In this document: positions 11,350 through 25,149 of the stretch, piece by piece
How positions within the stretch are numbered: position 1 is the stretch's first letter
How the letters are laid out: the number at the start of each line of letters is the position of its first letter
Origin: Inia geoffrensis
Taxonomy: Eukaryota; Chordata; Mammalia; Artiodactyla; Iniidae
Direction: 5' to 3'
Assembly: GCA_036417435.1 (NCBI GenBank)
Contig: CM070901.1
Span: 10,762,001 to 10,826,000, forward strand
Length of the DNA stretch: 64,000 nucleotides
Program-made: the position numbers and the translations under genes
The notes under the pieces: model-generated
What the model saw: only the letters and a program-made list of their open reading frames with translations
Database searches by the model: none
Told to the model about the DNA's origin: nothing

Positions 11350-13800
11350 GGATTGGGGTTTGGAATATATGATCTGGTGCTGCAGGAGTTTTAGGTAAAA
11401 TCCTATGCTGATTATGCTTCAAAATTTTTGATAAGACTGAACAAAACAAGAAGCCCACAAAAGAAACAAACAAAAACACAAGAGTTCATGTTTTGGGATA
11501 TACTGACTCATGCCTAAATCCAGTGTTTCAAAAAATATATAACATATTTCATTTCACTCTCAAGGTAATTAGCTATGTATTAAGAGGTGTTAAATACTTT
11601 GCAATTTGTTTTTAAATTTTTATTTTTTAAATCCTTTTATTCTCTTAAGGATATAGCTCTCAGTTTGGTGCTAGCATGTCATAATGCCTCTTTAATATAT
11701 GCTAATTTTACTTTTTTATGAAGAGAGAGAGACTCAGGCCGAGAGCTTTGCTTTGCCACCTAGATTTGAAAACTACTTTTTAGTTAATTTATATCTATTT
11801 TTACAACTTTGTTTATGTCATGTGCTACTAGTTTTCCAATTTAAGACAACTATTAAAGTTTCCTTTAAAAATAAACATTAAAATTTTTTAAAAGGTGAGA
11901 TTACTTAGAAAAAGTGTTAAGTTGTTAAGAAATTAATTACTAGAAAAATTAAAATTGGCAAGAAATCATAAAGGTAGAAAGTAATTCAAGTCAGGAAATA
12001 TTCTTGTTTAAATATTCTTACTATGAATCATTAGGTAACTGAACTTGATACTGTACTTTCTGCTCCCCATCTGTCTTGTGTTTTTCTGTATGTTCACAGG
12101 GAACTCGGATTTTTAGGTCAGCTAAGGATCACATATAACATGGAGATACATACCTATTGGAATACACAGAGCTAGCCCTACTCATTTACCTTGCAGACTG
12201 GGCTGCTATATTTAAATTCTAAGTGTTTGGGGGCAGTTTTACATTGAGGCAACTAACCATGCTTTTTATGCATATTGAACTTTCAGAGCATCAGAAGGCA
12301 TAATATTCAATCACTACAAAGAAGTCATATCATACAGGCATCTAGAAAGAAAAAAAGGAATAAAGTTCACAGTGTATCCATAGAATCTGACCTGCCTTAG
12401 AATGACTGACTCTGAAAAGTTATTGTAGGGGTCCTAATAATCAGCTTACATTTACAAGTTTCTTCCACTTTTACACTGTCACCTATCAGCTTTGGTTGCA
12501 TGGGGGTCTGATTTCCTTACTCAAGCTCATAAGCTTACATGTTACTAAAATCCTAGCAGGAGGGAACAAGCTTTATTTCTATGATCAACAGTATTCTTCT
12601 ACCATCCCTGCTTGCATTTTACAAGAATTTCCTTTTCCTCCTAAATACACACCTTTGGATTCTTTTGGAACCTCTCTACTTGAATTTAACAGATGGAACT
12701 TTTTCCAGTCAGCACTCTGAGATGTACATTCTGTGGTAGAGTCTTTTATTGCAGTCAAGATACACACTTTTAATTCAGTCTATATTATTTGCTATATTCG
12801 AGTACTTAGAATATAGGATACTGTCTCTTTCAGAGGAGGAAGTTTACACATTGGAGAAGAACGATTAACCAAGAGGAAAGTTACGTTACTAAGAATGAAT
12901 GAATGAATGAGTGAAAGAGTGATAAAGTGTGATAAAATGTGATAAATGATTTCTCACATTTGGAGAAATGTAGCTTACAGCCGCAAAGAAATTAAAGGGG
13001 TTTCAAGGGCTCAGATTTCTGGACAGTAGTTCAAGAGCAACTTGTCAGATAGTAACAAGCTATTGATTCTAAGATATAACTGCAAGGTCACAGTGGTATA
13101 ATAACAACTGAAAAAGGTAGAAAACTAAGCTTAAATTCCAAAGTCAGTCTTAATCATCATCCCAATGCAAAATATTCTCAACTATCTTTCTCTTTCTCAT
13201 TTCTTCATACTTCCTTATTTAAACCACAGTGTTGGCTAGTTTACCTATCTTCTCTATGCTTAGCCTCATGCAGCTGAGTTTGGCTGGGAAAAAAAAATAC
13301 ATAGAATCACAGTTTCACTTCAAATTCATTGTTATTAATGTGAAGTGAGCTTGTGATTCTGCACAGAAATCATATTTTCCTTAAACCTTTAACTCCCCCA
13401 CTAATTTTTAAAATTCCTTTCTCTTTTCAAACCATCACTTTCATCTGGTGAACATTATTAGTGCAAAAAAAAAAAAAAAAAAAACTTGAATCAGAAGACT
13501 ATTTCTTAGAGTTTTTTTCACTGCAAATATACATCCATCCACATCTTTGCTAATGAACTATAATTTGTTTCCCCATATAGATGAGGTGCACTTGATCCTC
13601 AGTAGAATTAACCCCACTACTTGTGTACTTGATCCTCTTTTCTACTCAAAATCATTGCTTTAGCCATTTTCCAAGACATCATCAGTTTACTTTATTAATA
13701 AATAATAATGTATTAATGAAATTTATTAGCATTAATTTAAGATATCAATCATAATATCAAGGTCAACTACTAAAAAATCATGTCAACCTTACTGTTAATC
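11350..13800. other. Unassigned AT-rich sequence
   Basis: No gene and no confident repeat. Short simple repeats occur: four to five GAAT units near 12.89-12.91 kb and a run of 20 A at 13465-13484. Frames of 60-75 residues near 12.5-12.8 kb overlap on both strands and look accidental. Confidence 0.4.
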
Positions 13801-13804
13801 TTAG

Positions 13805-15575
13805 ATCTGAAGATCACCTGTATGTGATGAATAGATTTTCTCTTGCAACTTTCAAGATTTTCTCCTTGTCTCCATCTTTCAGCAGTTTGATTATGATGTA
13901 TCTATTTATGAATGTCTGTTTTCCTATTTTGAGTTCATTCGAGCTTCTTGGATGTGTAGAATGATCACTTTCATCAAATTTGGAAAATTTTTGGCCATTA
14001 TTCAAATATTCTACTCCTTTTTCTCCTTACCTCTATTTATATGTTGCCACTCTTGATGATTTCCCACAGATCTCAGATACTCTATTCATTCTTTTTTTTT
14101 TCCCTGTTCCTCAGATTGAATAATCTCTATTGAACTAAATTTAAATTGGCCTGTTTTTTCTTCTGCCAGATTAAATCTACCAGTTTGTCCCTGTAGTGAA
14201 TTTTTTTTTTCATATATTATATTTTAGAACTTTAGAATTTCTATTTTGTTTTTTTTTAATATATAATTTCCACCTCTTTATCTACATTGTATATTTGGTG
14301 AGATATCATTGTCATACTTTTTTTTCCCTAATTCTTTAAATGTAGTTTTCTTTAAATACATTTACATATACTTATAATGGGTATAGTCTTTGCCTAGTAA
14401 GTCCAACATTGGGCCTCATCAGGTATAGATTCTACTGACCAGGTTTAGTTTTGTTTTGCTTTATTGTTTAATTCCCTGTTTGGGCCATATGTTCCTGTGT
14501 CTTTGCCTATCTCATGATTTTATTGTTGTTGTTAAAAACCTGACACTTTATAATATAATATGGCAACTCCAGAAATTAGATGCTGCTCCCTCATCTTTCT
14601 TTAGATACTTTTTTTCTTTTGAGCTGATTGTATGGTTGTTTTGTTTTTCTTTTATTTTTTTAGTGAAAATCCTGTTATTTTTTTCAGGGAAAAGTCTCTA
14701 TTCCCTGTTGTGTGCAGCCACTGCACTGCTATCTCTGCTTTATTGACTTAGTTGTTAGCTAATTATCGGCCAAAGATTTCACAAAAGAAATTGACATAAT
14801 AAGCTTTCCACCATTTTTTGAGAAACTCTGTGTGGGCATAGTTTCAGTGCTAATGCCATTTACTACTACTCTGCCTAAACTTTTTCTTCTTGCTTGTACA
14901 GGGCCTTAAGGTTAGCCAGATGTGAGATATTTGGACTCTTTCATGCCTTTCCTCATATGCACAGCCCTGCACATGTGTTTAGCCTCTGGATTCCTAGTTA
15001 TATGTCAGAGCTTTCAAATTCCCTTGTGGACATTCTTCTCCTCAGAGATTCCTTTTCAGTTTTTCACTGGACTCTTGCATGCCCCAGTTGTCATTGCAGC
15101 CAGCAGTGATGCAAAGTAACTGTGGCTGATATTTCTTCTAGCTAATTCTTGGGAAAAGAAGATTCCCCATGGAGTGAGCTCCCTGTAAGGTCAAATGATG
15201 AAAACTCCCTGCAAATGTTTCTTCTCCAGAGAACTGCAAAGAGTAGCAGTATTCTGGGGATAGGCCTTTTGGTGGAAGTAAAAACCTGGCTTCAATGCTA
15301 CTAGTTTTCATAGCTGCTGTGGTTGCAAAGTTACTTGTATTTAAGGATATCATAGATCTGGAGAGAGAGGAAATGGGAGTGGGCTGTGTTAAAATGCCAT
15401 AAAATTCCACTGTTCAGCAGTTCAGCAGTTTCTCTTCAATAAGCAATCCTCAGATTGCAAGTCTGGTTAATTTCCATAATTCTGAATAAGTTGACAATTT
15501 CATCAGTATTTTTGTTGATTTTATGGAAGAAGAGATTTACAGAGGTACTCTCTCCACCATCCCAGAAGTTCTGTC
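13805..15575 (-). mobile_element. Old L1M 5' region (ORF1 end and upstream), minus strand
   Basis: Read in reverse, the block runs from a typical old L1 5' end ('ccaccatcccagaagt' on the plus strand near the right edge) to an ORF1-like segment at the left. Phrases such as 'gagcttcttggatgtgtag' and 'ttggaaaatttttggccatt' are characteristic of L1M-type elements. The left limit is close to 13.8 kb, and the ORF2 and 3' portions are absent. HAL1, an L1 derivative that has only ORF1, is an alternative. Confidence 0.7.
13814..14005 (-). pseudogene. L1 ORF1p C-terminal remnant
   Basis: A 63-residue frame ends in 'KEKILKVARENLFITYR', which closely parallels the conserved KEKILKAAREK...TY segment of the L1 RNA-binding chaperone ORF1p. 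The rest of ORF1 is frameshifted away. It is a broken copy within the surrounding old L1 block. Confidence 0.7.
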
Positions 15576-15579
15576 CTCT

Positions 15580-18055
15580 ATGATGTAGTTGTCAAAAAAT
15601 AATAATAAATAACTGAAACCCTCCCTATATATTCTATTCCTATTCTATGCAAAATTAGGAATATAAACAAAACTGAAGGATAAAAATGTGGCATTGTCTG
15701 TATTCTATATCATTTAAAACATATTTTGTGTGAGATAAATATATAAATACTGGCATAATTTTTTCAACAGTAAATTTCCAGACAAATATATTTCAAGCTT
15801 AAGAAGCGATACATCCATGTGCAAGGTAATACAACGAAATACAAGGCAATAGTGAGTGTATGTGTGTGTATAGATATACACACATACACATTGGGTGGGG
15901 ATATGGCAATAGTATCTAATATTCTCTGCTTTAGAGTTACTTTTTATAGGAAAAAATAGTTACAGAAACATATCTGTTTTTACCCAACAATTCAGTTATA
16001 TAAAAACTTTACTCTTTGTCTTTCTGTGGTCTTTCAACTTTACAGTTATTTGATAGTTCCAAATGTCTCTCATCTCCACTAACTCTACGTTGTTTCTTTC
16101 ATTTACAGCATTGTCACAATCTAATTTCATAAAAAATGTTTCTGCACTTGCTATGTAGAAAATTAGGTTATTAAGTTCTTGAGGATAGTTAGCTTTTTAC
16201 CCACTGCTATACACTCATTGCAGGAAAAATGTTACATAATAATGATTTATGAAATTTTGTGAATAAATTAATGAGTGAATAAATTACTCTTAATTATACC
16301 ACATTTTAATATTTGATGCCTAGTAATATTTAACATTTATCAAACAATGTTTTGAATTTACAAGGTACATTCTGATAGGAATTTTGTATTAATAGGAATT
16401 GAGTGCAATATATTTTTCCATAGTTTATAATTTAAAAATTGCTTTAACAATGTGTGAATTATTTAATTCTCCATAGTGTTATTAAGCAATATTATAAACC
16501 AAAAAATGGAATGTAAATGTAGTGTAAAAATATCCAATAAAGAGGAATGTTAGGATTAAAAACATATAATTGAACTTTGAAATTTTTCCAGTTATGTTTC
16601 TAACTGACTTACGGTTAGAAATTGAACTTCAAGGCAGTTTGTATTCATATGAAAATATAATAATCAGTAATAAAATTTATTTTACTAAATATATTCATAA
16701 CACAAAACTAATGAACATAATGTTTCTTTTCTCATGAGTATTAATCATCAGTGTTGATGATATGCCCATATGTTAGGTAAACTGTATTGACTATTTCATC
16801 TCTAGTCCAAATGTGTTCTATTGTTTCATAACCAGTGATTCTTAAGAATATTCTCTGCAAGATTACACATTTAATTCTTCTCCTAAAAACTCTCAGCAAA
16901 ACACAAGCATGTTTTTTCAATACTTATTTAAATTTTAGGCTTTCTGCCTGTAAGAGAAATAAGTACTCCTAATGTCTGTTATAAAATTCAACTAAAAGGA
17001 CATTCAATTTATTATTATAACACTTAACTGACAAACAGTAATTGCCTTTTCTGACATTCTGTTTACTTTGGGAGATCACTATTTAGAGAATTACTTTTTC
17101 TGCAGCTAATATGCAAAAATCAGTAGATAGCAGCATACAGTAAAATAAAATGCAATAAGTATGGCAATTCTTACAATGCGCATTCTAATTTACTATGTTA
17201 AACAACCTAAAATGATTAGGTGAAACAATCATCTTTGCATGTAGCTGTGCTTGACTCTTAATATTAGAGGTCATTTTAACAACTCTTAATTCTCCTTTCC
17301 CATTTTTTATAATAACAATCTTATCTTGTTCTCTTTTCTTTTTAATTATTTTAAACAAAGAACTTAAACCCACTGGATTCCCAACAGTTTCAGATAATTT
17401 GTGCTCAATAAAGTTTATTGTTCTATAAAAATTAAGGGGAAAAAAGTATCCCAGCCCATTATTTTCAGACTGAAATACTATTTCAAAGTTAACAATTAAG
17501 AATTTCAAAGCTTGCAGTGTATTGTTCTTACTTGAATGATATAATTGGGAACCTTCTTGGAAATATTTTCTATTTGGTTTTAAGAAGACAATAGTAAAGA
17601 AGTTGATATATTTTTTAATGACAATATCAGCTAAAGTTTTTGGAATTGTATTTATCTAAAATATGATTTTTACTTTATATGTACTTCTAGAATCTAGTTG
17701 GGAAAATGTGTGTCATATAGATGTTAATATTATTAATTTCTATTATCTTCTAAATTTATTTTGACCATTAGGCAATGCACATTAAATTTAAATAAAATTT
17801 AAACTTTTAATGCAACACAGACTCAAATACACTTATACAATGCTCTAACATGTTTTCTTGTTTCTACTCCAAATGATATCTCAAATCTATTAACTTTTTT
17901 AAAATTCCACTGCCACTACCTTAGTCTCTATTATCTTTTCTTCCCAGATGAGAGAATTTCGCTCCTCTTCTCTTCTCATACATTCTGCACCCAAATGTAT
18001 GAATCATTTTTAAAATATTTAAATTGATTATCTTATTCAAGCATTATAATACCCT
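15580..18055. other. Unassigned AT-rich sequence with a possible L2 tail
   Basis: No gene recognised. Around 16.17-16.28 kb the text 'ttcttgaggatagttag...cattgcagg...gagtgaataaatt' resembles an L2 3' end in sense orientation, but weakly. A GT/AC hairpin-forming tract lies at 15856-15890. A 107-residue minus-strand frame at 17185-17508 is of uncertain meaning. Confidence 0.4.
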
Positions 18056-18064
18056 CTGAGTGCA

Positions 18065-18535
18065 CTTAAAGTCACATCTCTAGTCCTGGGAGTCATGAAT
18101 CATTCTCCTGCCTTCCTCCCCGACTTCATCATGCCATGCTTCCCCTGGATCAGTATGTGCTCCCGGCAGCACTGCCCTTCTTAACAGTTCCTTCAGACTG
18201 AACCTGTCCTCAATTCTGTGTTTGTGCTCACAGAATTCATCACCTGGAAATTTCTTCACTTTGACCCGTATTCTCCTCCAGTGATAAATGCCCTCCAGTT
18301 TCCCCCACCCCATTATTCTCTCATAGTACTGTCTACTTTATAGCATCTATTAAAATATGCAGTCATATATCTAGGTATTTTTTTATGATTTTTCTGGTTT
18401 TACATCTTTTTCTACCAGTGCTTCTTGGAAGTAACTTATGTCTATTGTGCTCACTGTTGTGCCCTAGTAACTAATGCAAGGTTTGGCAGACATGCTTGTG
18501 AAATGAGTGAAAGTATGAATAAGGAAATTAATGAC
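18065..18535 (+). mobile_element. L2 LINE 3' end
   Basis: Sense-strand L2 landmarks in order: 'cctgccttcctccccgactt', 'cttcccctggatcagtatg', 'cttcagactgaacctgtcc', 'gtctattgtgctcactgttg' and the tail 'gtgaaatgagtgaaagtatg'. It is diverged but co-linear over about 470 bp. Confidence 0.75.
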
Positions 18536-19258
18536 AATTTCTGTGACCCCATCTTCTCTTGTATCTTTTCACTAGGACTAGCAATTCCTTTTCTTAAGTG
18601 AATCAATCATTTTCTCTCTCTATCATTATCTCTCTTTCATTTTGTTTTTGAAGTTTCAGTATCTCCCTTTCTAATGAATTTTTCATTAACCTTCACTCTA
18701 TTTTTAATCAAAAGCAATAAAGAAAAAAACCCACCTTTTCACCAAACCATGAACAAATATCATATCTCCTATGATATCTAAACTTAACAAAAACATCAAG
18801 CTCAACTAAAACTTTTATTGAGTTCTACTCTCCAAACTAAGCTTCTAGATTTTTTATATTTCCTCTGAGTGTTTTCAATGTTGGAGATTGTTTTCTTCCA
18901 TCTGTCTGCACACAGCTCACCTATTCTCTCATGCCAATCCCAAATACAACCAACTTCATAAAATTATTTCTCATTATTACAGATAAAAGTTATTTCTCAT
19001 TTGTTTTTCCATAAAATTTTTATCTATATAAATATATTTACATCTTCTATTACCCAATAAAATGTCTTTTTGTTCTTGTAACAAAAGGGAAAAAATCAGA
19101 ATCAAAAAAAATCTTGTAGTAATTGAAGGCCTTGACACAACAGAACCGCAACAAAACTCCCTAATTATCTTCTTCAAATATCTCTCCCCAAAATCCAAAA
19201 TTAAAAGAGTTTAATGAAACAATTTCTCACCCCTTGGTTAATCTGCTTATTTATTCTT
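18536..19258. other. Unassigned AT-rich sequence
   Basis: No gene or confident repeat. A 73-residue minus-strand frame near 19.0-19.2 kb has no recognised similarity. Confidence 0.4.
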
Positions 19259-19261
19259 CGC

Positions 19262-19505
19262 TTTTTTATTGATATATAATATATAGCATTATATTAGTTT
19301 CAGGTGTACAACATAATGATTCAGTATTTGTATAGATTGTAAAATGATCACAACAATGTCTAGATAAGATTCATCACCACATATAGCTACAGGTTTTTTT
19401 TTCTTGTGATAAGAACCTTTAATATCTGCTCTCTTAACAACTTTCAAATATACAATACAGTGTTACTAACTATAGTCAGTATGCTGTACATCTCCAGAAC
19501 TTTTC
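19262..19505 (-). mobile_element. L1 (L1M type) 3' UTR fragment
   Basis: The plus strand reads 'tattagtttcaggtgtacaa', 'cataatgattcagtatttgt', 'aaaatgatcacaacaatg' and 'actatagtcagtatgctgta', which is the reverse of an L1M-family 3' UTR. It is severely 5'-truncated and contains no coding part. Confidence 0.85.
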
Positions 19506-19509
19506 TTTT

Positions 19510-20184
19510 TAATTTCTTCCATGGGGCCTTATTTCAAAATCCAAATGTATCGCTGTGATTTTTGTCATCTGTTGAAGATCTTGGGGAGTATAGACAGTCT
19601 CTTCATCTAATGACAGTTGTAATTGCTACACAGATATGTAGATGAAAGTCCTATCACTATTACTATACTGTTAGCTTACTCAAAACAAAATTATACCTCA
19701 TCATTGTTTCTTAGCTCTCTGCTCAATATCAATTCCAAAGCTGTAGGAGTAAAATAGTCCAGTACGTTTTAATGAGTGGTTAACATTTGGTTTTCCCAAA
19801 CTGTGTATGCTTATAAACTTACATGGATAAAAACTTACAGACCTTCCAGAAAGGAAGCTTTTTTTTTTTTTTTTTGGCAAGAGAGGAAATCTTGATCTAC
19901 TATCATAAAATTTGTAAAGAAAATATAAAAGTATTAATTTCAGAATCCATACATTAGAAAAATTAAATTTTCCCAAGGGAGTACTTAATTCAAAAAGCCG
20001 ATTAAATTCCTTTCACACAATACTCTATCTGTATACAAGAATAGATATACTCAAACCACCACAAAAAGTTGACAGTATTAGGAAGTACTCATGGTATATA
20101 GTTATTCTTGCTTGAATTGTTTTGGAAATTAATGGTCTTCTTGTTATTCATGTATTGAATAATGAAATTTTGTAGGCTGACCTT
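19510..20184. other. Unassigned AT-rich sequence
   Basis: No gene or repeat recognised apart from a run of 18 T near 19.86-19.88 kb. Confidence 0.4.
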
Positions 20185-20511
20185 AAAAATCAGTAATATT
20201 TTTTTTGTATTTCTGGATTTTATTTATTTTTTTATGCAGCAAGTTCTTATTCTTTATCTATTTTATACCTATCAGTGTATATATGTCAATCCCAGTCTCC
20301 CAGTTCATCTCACCCAACCCCCCACTTTCCCACCTTGGTGTCCATACATTTGTTCTCTACATCTGTGTCTCCATTTCTGCCTTGCAAACTGGTTCATCTG
20401 TATTATTTTTCTAGATTCCACATATATGCATTAATATACGATATTGTTTTTCTCTTTCTGACTTACTTCACTCTGTATCACAATCTCTAACTCTATCCAC
20501 AGCTCTGCAAA

Positions 20512-23500
20512 TTACCCAGTTTTGTTCCTTTTTATGGCGGAAAAATAGTCCATTGTATATACGTACCACATCTTCTTTATCCATTTGTCTGTCGACGGGC
20601 ATTTAGGTTGCTTCCATGTCCTGGCTATTGTAAATAGTGCTGCAATGAACATTGGAGTGCATGTGTCTTTTTGATTTATGGTTTTCTCTGGGTATATGCC
20701 CAGTAGTGGGATTGCTGGGTCATATGGTAATTCTATTTTTAGTTTTTTAAGGAACCTCCGTAGTGTTCTCCATAGTGGCTGTATGAATTTACATTCCCAC
20801 CAACAGTGCAAGAGGATTCCCTTTTCTCCACACCCTCTCCAGCATTTGTTGTTTGTACATTTTCTGATGATGGCCATTCTAACCGATGTGAGGTGATGCC
20901 TCATTGTAGATTTGATTTTCATTTCTCTAATAATTAGTGATTTTCAATAGCTTTTCATGTGCCTCTTGGCCACCTGTATGTCTTCTTTGGATAGATGTCT
21001 ATTTAGGTCTTCTGCCCACTTTTTTATTGGGTAGTTTGTTTTTTTAATATTGAGCTGCATGAGCTGTTTCTATGTTTTGGAGATTAATCCTTTGTCCGTT
21101 GATTCATTTGCAAATATTTTCTCCCATTTTGAGGGTTGTCTTTTCATCTTGTTTATGGTTTCCTTTACTGTGCAAAAGCTTTTAAGTTACATTATGTCCC
21201 ATTTGTTTATCTTTGTTTTTATTTCCATTTTTCTGGGAGGTGATCAAAAAAGATCTTGCTGTGATTTATGTCAAAGAGTGTTCTGCCTATGTTTTCCTCT
21301 AAGAGTTTTACAGTGTCAGGTCTTATATTTAGGTCTCCAATCCATTTTGAGTTTATTTTTGTATATGGTGTTAGGGAGTGTTCTAATTTCTTTCTTTTAC
21401 ATGTAGCTGTCCAGTTTTCCCAGAAACACTTATTGAAGAGACTGTCTTCTCCACTGTATATTCTTGCTTCCTTTGTCATAGATGAGTTGACCATAGGTGC
21501 GTGAGTTTATCTCTGGGCTTTCTATCTTGTTCCATTGACCTATGTTTCTGTTTTTGTGCCAGTACCATATTGTCTTGATTACTGTAGCTTTGTAGTATTG
21601 TCTGAAGTCAGGGAGTCTGATTCCTCCAGCTCCATTTTTTTCCCCCTCAAGACCTCTTTGGCTATTCGGGGTCTTTTGTGTCTCCATAAAAAATTTAAGA
21701 TTTTTTATTCTAGTTCTATTAAAAAAAATGCCATTGGTAACAATAGGGATTGCATTGAATCTGTAGATTGCTCTGGGTAATATAGTCATTTTCACAATAT
21801 TGATTCTTCCAATCCAAGAACATGGTATATCTCTCCATCTGTTTGTGTCATCTTTGATTTCTTTCATCAGTGTCATATAGTTTTCTGAGTACAGGTCTTT
21901 TACCTCCTTAGGTAGGTTTATTCCTAGGTATTTTATTCTTCTTGTTGCAATGGTGAATGGGATTCTTTCCTTAATTTCTCTTTCTGATCTTTCTTTGTTA
22001 GTGTATAGGAATTCAAGAGATTTCTGTGCATTAACTTTGTATCCTGCAAATTTACCAGATTCATTGATTAGCTCTAGTAGTTTTCTGGTGGCATCTTTAG
22101 GATTCTCTGTGTATAGTATCATGTCATCTGCAAACAGTGACAGTTTTACTTCTTGTTTTCCGATTTGGATTCCTTTTATTTCCTTTTCTTCTCTGATTGC
22201 CATGGCTAGGACGTCCCAAACTATGTTGAGTAATAGTGGTGAGAGTGGACATTCTTGTCTTTTTCCTGATCTTAGAGGAAATGCTTTCAGTTTTTCACCA
22301 TTGAGAATGATGTTTGCTGTGGGTTTGTTATATATGGCCTTTATTATTTTGAGGTAGATTACCTCTATGCCCACTTTCTGGAGAGTTTTTATTGTGTGGA
22401 ATTTTGTCAAAAGCTTTTCCTGCATCTATTGAGATGATCATGTGGCTTTTATTCCTTAATTTGTTAATATAATATATCACATTGATTTGAATATACTGAA
22501 GAAGCCTTGCATCCCTGGGATAAACCCCACTTGATCATGATGTATGATCCTTTTAATGCATTATTGGATTCTGTTTGCTAGTATTTTGTTGAGGATTTTT
22601 TCTTCTATATTCATCAGTGTTATTGGTCTGTAATTTTTTTTTTTTTTTGTAGTATCTCTGGTTTTGGTATCAGGGTGATGGTGGCCTCGTAGAATGAGTT
22701 TGGGTATTTCCCTTCCTCTGTAATTTTTTGGAAGAGTTTGAGAAGGATGGGTGTTATCTCTTCTCTAAACATTTGATAGAATTCACCTGTGAAGCCATCT
22801 GGTCCTGGACTTCTGTTTGTTGGAAGATTTTTAATCACAGTTTAAATTTCGTTTCCTGTGATTGGCATGTTCATATTTTCTATTTCAGCCTGGGTCAGTC
22901 TTGGAAGGTTTTAGCTTTCTGAGAATTTGTCCATTTTACTGGCATAGAGTTGCTTGTAGTAGTCTCTTATGATGCTTTGTATTTTTTCAGTGTCTGCTGT
23001 AACTTCTTTTTCATTTCTAATTTTATTGATTTGAGTCCTCTCCCTCTTTTTCTTGATGACTCTGGCTAAAGGTTGATCAATTTTGTTTACCTTCTCAAAG
23101 AACCAATTTTTAGTTTTATTTATCTTTGCTGTTGTTTTCTTTGTTTCTATTTCATTTATTTCTCCTCTGAGCTTTACGATTACTTTCCTTCTAGTAACTA
23201 ACTTTGGGGTTTGTTTGTTCTTCTTTATCTAGTTCCTTTAGGTGTAAAGTTAGATTGTTTATTTGACATTTTTCCTGTTTCTGGAGGTAGGATTGTATTG
23301 CTGTAAACTTCCCTCTTAGAACTGCTTTTGCTGCATCCCATAGGTTTTGGATCATCATGTTTACATTTTCATTTGTTTCTAGGTATTTTTTGATTTCCTC
23401 TTTGATTTCTTCAGTGATCTCTTGTGTTTGTGTTTTTATGTTTTTTTCCCTGTAATTGATTTCTAATCTCATAGTGTTGTGGTCTGAAAATATACTTGAT

Positions 23501-24180
23501 ATGATTTCAGCTTTCTTAAATTTACTGAGGCTTGATTTGTGACCCAAGATGTGATCTATCCTGGAGAATGTTCCATGTGCACTTGAGAAGAAAATGTAAT
23601 CTGCTGCTTTTGGATGGAATATCCTATAAATATCAATTAAATCTATCTGGTCTGTTGTGTCATTTAAGGCTTGTTTATCCTTATTAATTTTCTGTCTGGA
23701 TGATCTGTCCATTGGTGAAAGTGGGGCACTAAAGTCCCCCGCTATTATTGTATTACTGTCGATTTCATCTTTTATGGCTGTTAGCAGTCTTATGGGGGAA
23801 AGCAGCCTTATGTTTTGAAGTGCTCTTATGTTGGGTGCATATATATTTATAATTGTTATATCTTCTTCTTCTTCGATTGACCCCTTGATCTTATGTAGTG
23901 TCCTTCCTTATCTCTTATAACATTCTTTATTTTCAAGTCTATATTATCTGATATGAGTATTGCTACTCCAGCTTTCTTTTGATTTCCTTTCGCATGGAAT
24001 ATCTTTTCCATGCCCTCACTTTCAGTCTGTATGTGTCCCTAGGTCTGAAGTGGATCTCTTGTAGACAGCATATATATGGGTCTTGTTTTTGTGTCCATTC
24101 AGAGAGCCTGTGTCTTTTGGTTGTAGCATTTAATCCACTTACATTTAAGGTAATTTTTGATATGTACATTCCTTTTACCG
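20512..24180 (-). pseudogene. L1 ORF2 (endonuclease/reverse transcriptase), disrupted
   Basis: ORF2p nicks target DNA with its endonuclease and copies L1 RNA from the nick. The frame is split into several pieces. The N-terminal endonuclease start ('ITLNVSGLNATTKRHRL') ends by 23.96 kb. The endonuclease C-terminus, with SRIDHILGH and the catalytic-type SDHN, lies in the frame at 23191-23712. A piece with '[12 protein letters not shown]' lies at 22620-22838. The RT palm, with the FADD motif at 22123-22134, is in the 331-residue frame 21430-22425. The C-terminal cysteine motif CX3CX7HX4C (Cys27, Cys31, His39, Cys44 of the 136-residue frame at 20512-20922) is intact. The RQGCPLSP motif has become RQECPLSP. 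Frameshifts and stops make it non-functional. Confidence 0.93.
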
Positions 24181-24239
24181 TTTTCTTAATTTTTATGGGT
24201 TTATTTTTATAGGTCCTTTTCTTCTCTTGTGTTTCCCAC

Positions 24240-25135
24240 TTAGAGAAGTTCCTTTAGTATTTGTTGTAGAGCTGGTTTGGTGGTGGTGATTTCTCTTAGC
24301 TTTTGCTTGTCTGTAAAGCTGTTGGTTTCTCCATTGAATCTGAATGAGATCCTTGCCTGGTAGAGTAATCTCAGCTGTAGGTTCTTCCCTTTCATCACTT
24401 TAAATATATCATGCCATTCCCTTCTGGCTTGTAGTTTCTGCTGAGAAATCAGTTATTAATCTTATGGGAGTTCCCCTGTATGTTATTTGTCATTTTTCCC
24501 TTGTTTCTTTCAATAATTTTTTTTTGTCTTTAATTTTTGTCAATTTGATTACTATGTGTCTCGGCATGTTTATTCTCTGGTTTATCCTGCCTGGGACCCT
24601 CTGCACTTCCTGGACTTGGGTGGCTATTTCCTTTCCCATGTGAGGGAAGTCTTCGACTATAATCTCTTCAAATATTTTCTCCGGTCCTTTCTCTCTCTCT
24701 TCACCTTCTGGGACCCCTATAATGGGTATGTTGTTGCATTTAATGTTGTCCCAGAGGTCTCTTAGGCTGTCTTCATTTCTTTCATTCTTTTTTCTTTATT
24801 CTGTTCCATGGCAGTGCATTCCACCATTCTGTCTTCCAGTTCACTTATCCGTTCTTCTGCCTGTTATTCTGCTATCGATTCCTTCTAGTGTATTTTTCAG
24901 TTCAGTTATTGTATTGTTCATCTCTGTTTGTTCTTTAATTCTTCTAGGTCTTTGTTAAACATTTCTTGCATCTTCTAGATCTTTGCCTCCTTTCTTTTCC
25001 CAAGGTCCTGGATTATCTTCCCTATCATTATTCTGAATTCTTTTGCTGGAAGGTTGGCCATCTTACTTCATTTAGTTGTTTTTCTGGGGATTTATCTTGT
25101 TCTGTCATCTGGTACATAGTCCTCTGCCTTTTCAT
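24240..25135 (-). pseudogene. L1 ORF1 (RNA-binding chaperone), disrupted
   Basis: The start is placed at the ATG complementary to 25133-25135, giving MKRQR, as expected for this L1 group. The stop complementary to 24240-24242 follows '...TTKPALQQILKELL', the normal C-terminus. ORF1p forms coiled-coil trimers that coat L1 RNA. Near residue 25-35 a small deletion shifts the frame into stops, so no long frame survives, although the nucleotide order (coiled coil, RRM, C-terminal domain) is co-linear. Confidence 0.8.
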
Positions 25136-25149
25136 TTTGTCTGTCTTTC

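Noticed and set aside
17185..17508. A 107-residue minus-strand frame with a 'KIIKKKREQDKIVIIKNGKGEL' like segment
   Set aside because: The Lys-rich stretch resembles an L1 ORF2 linker, but neither the neighbouring residues nor the surrounding DNA follow L1 order. Left unassigned.
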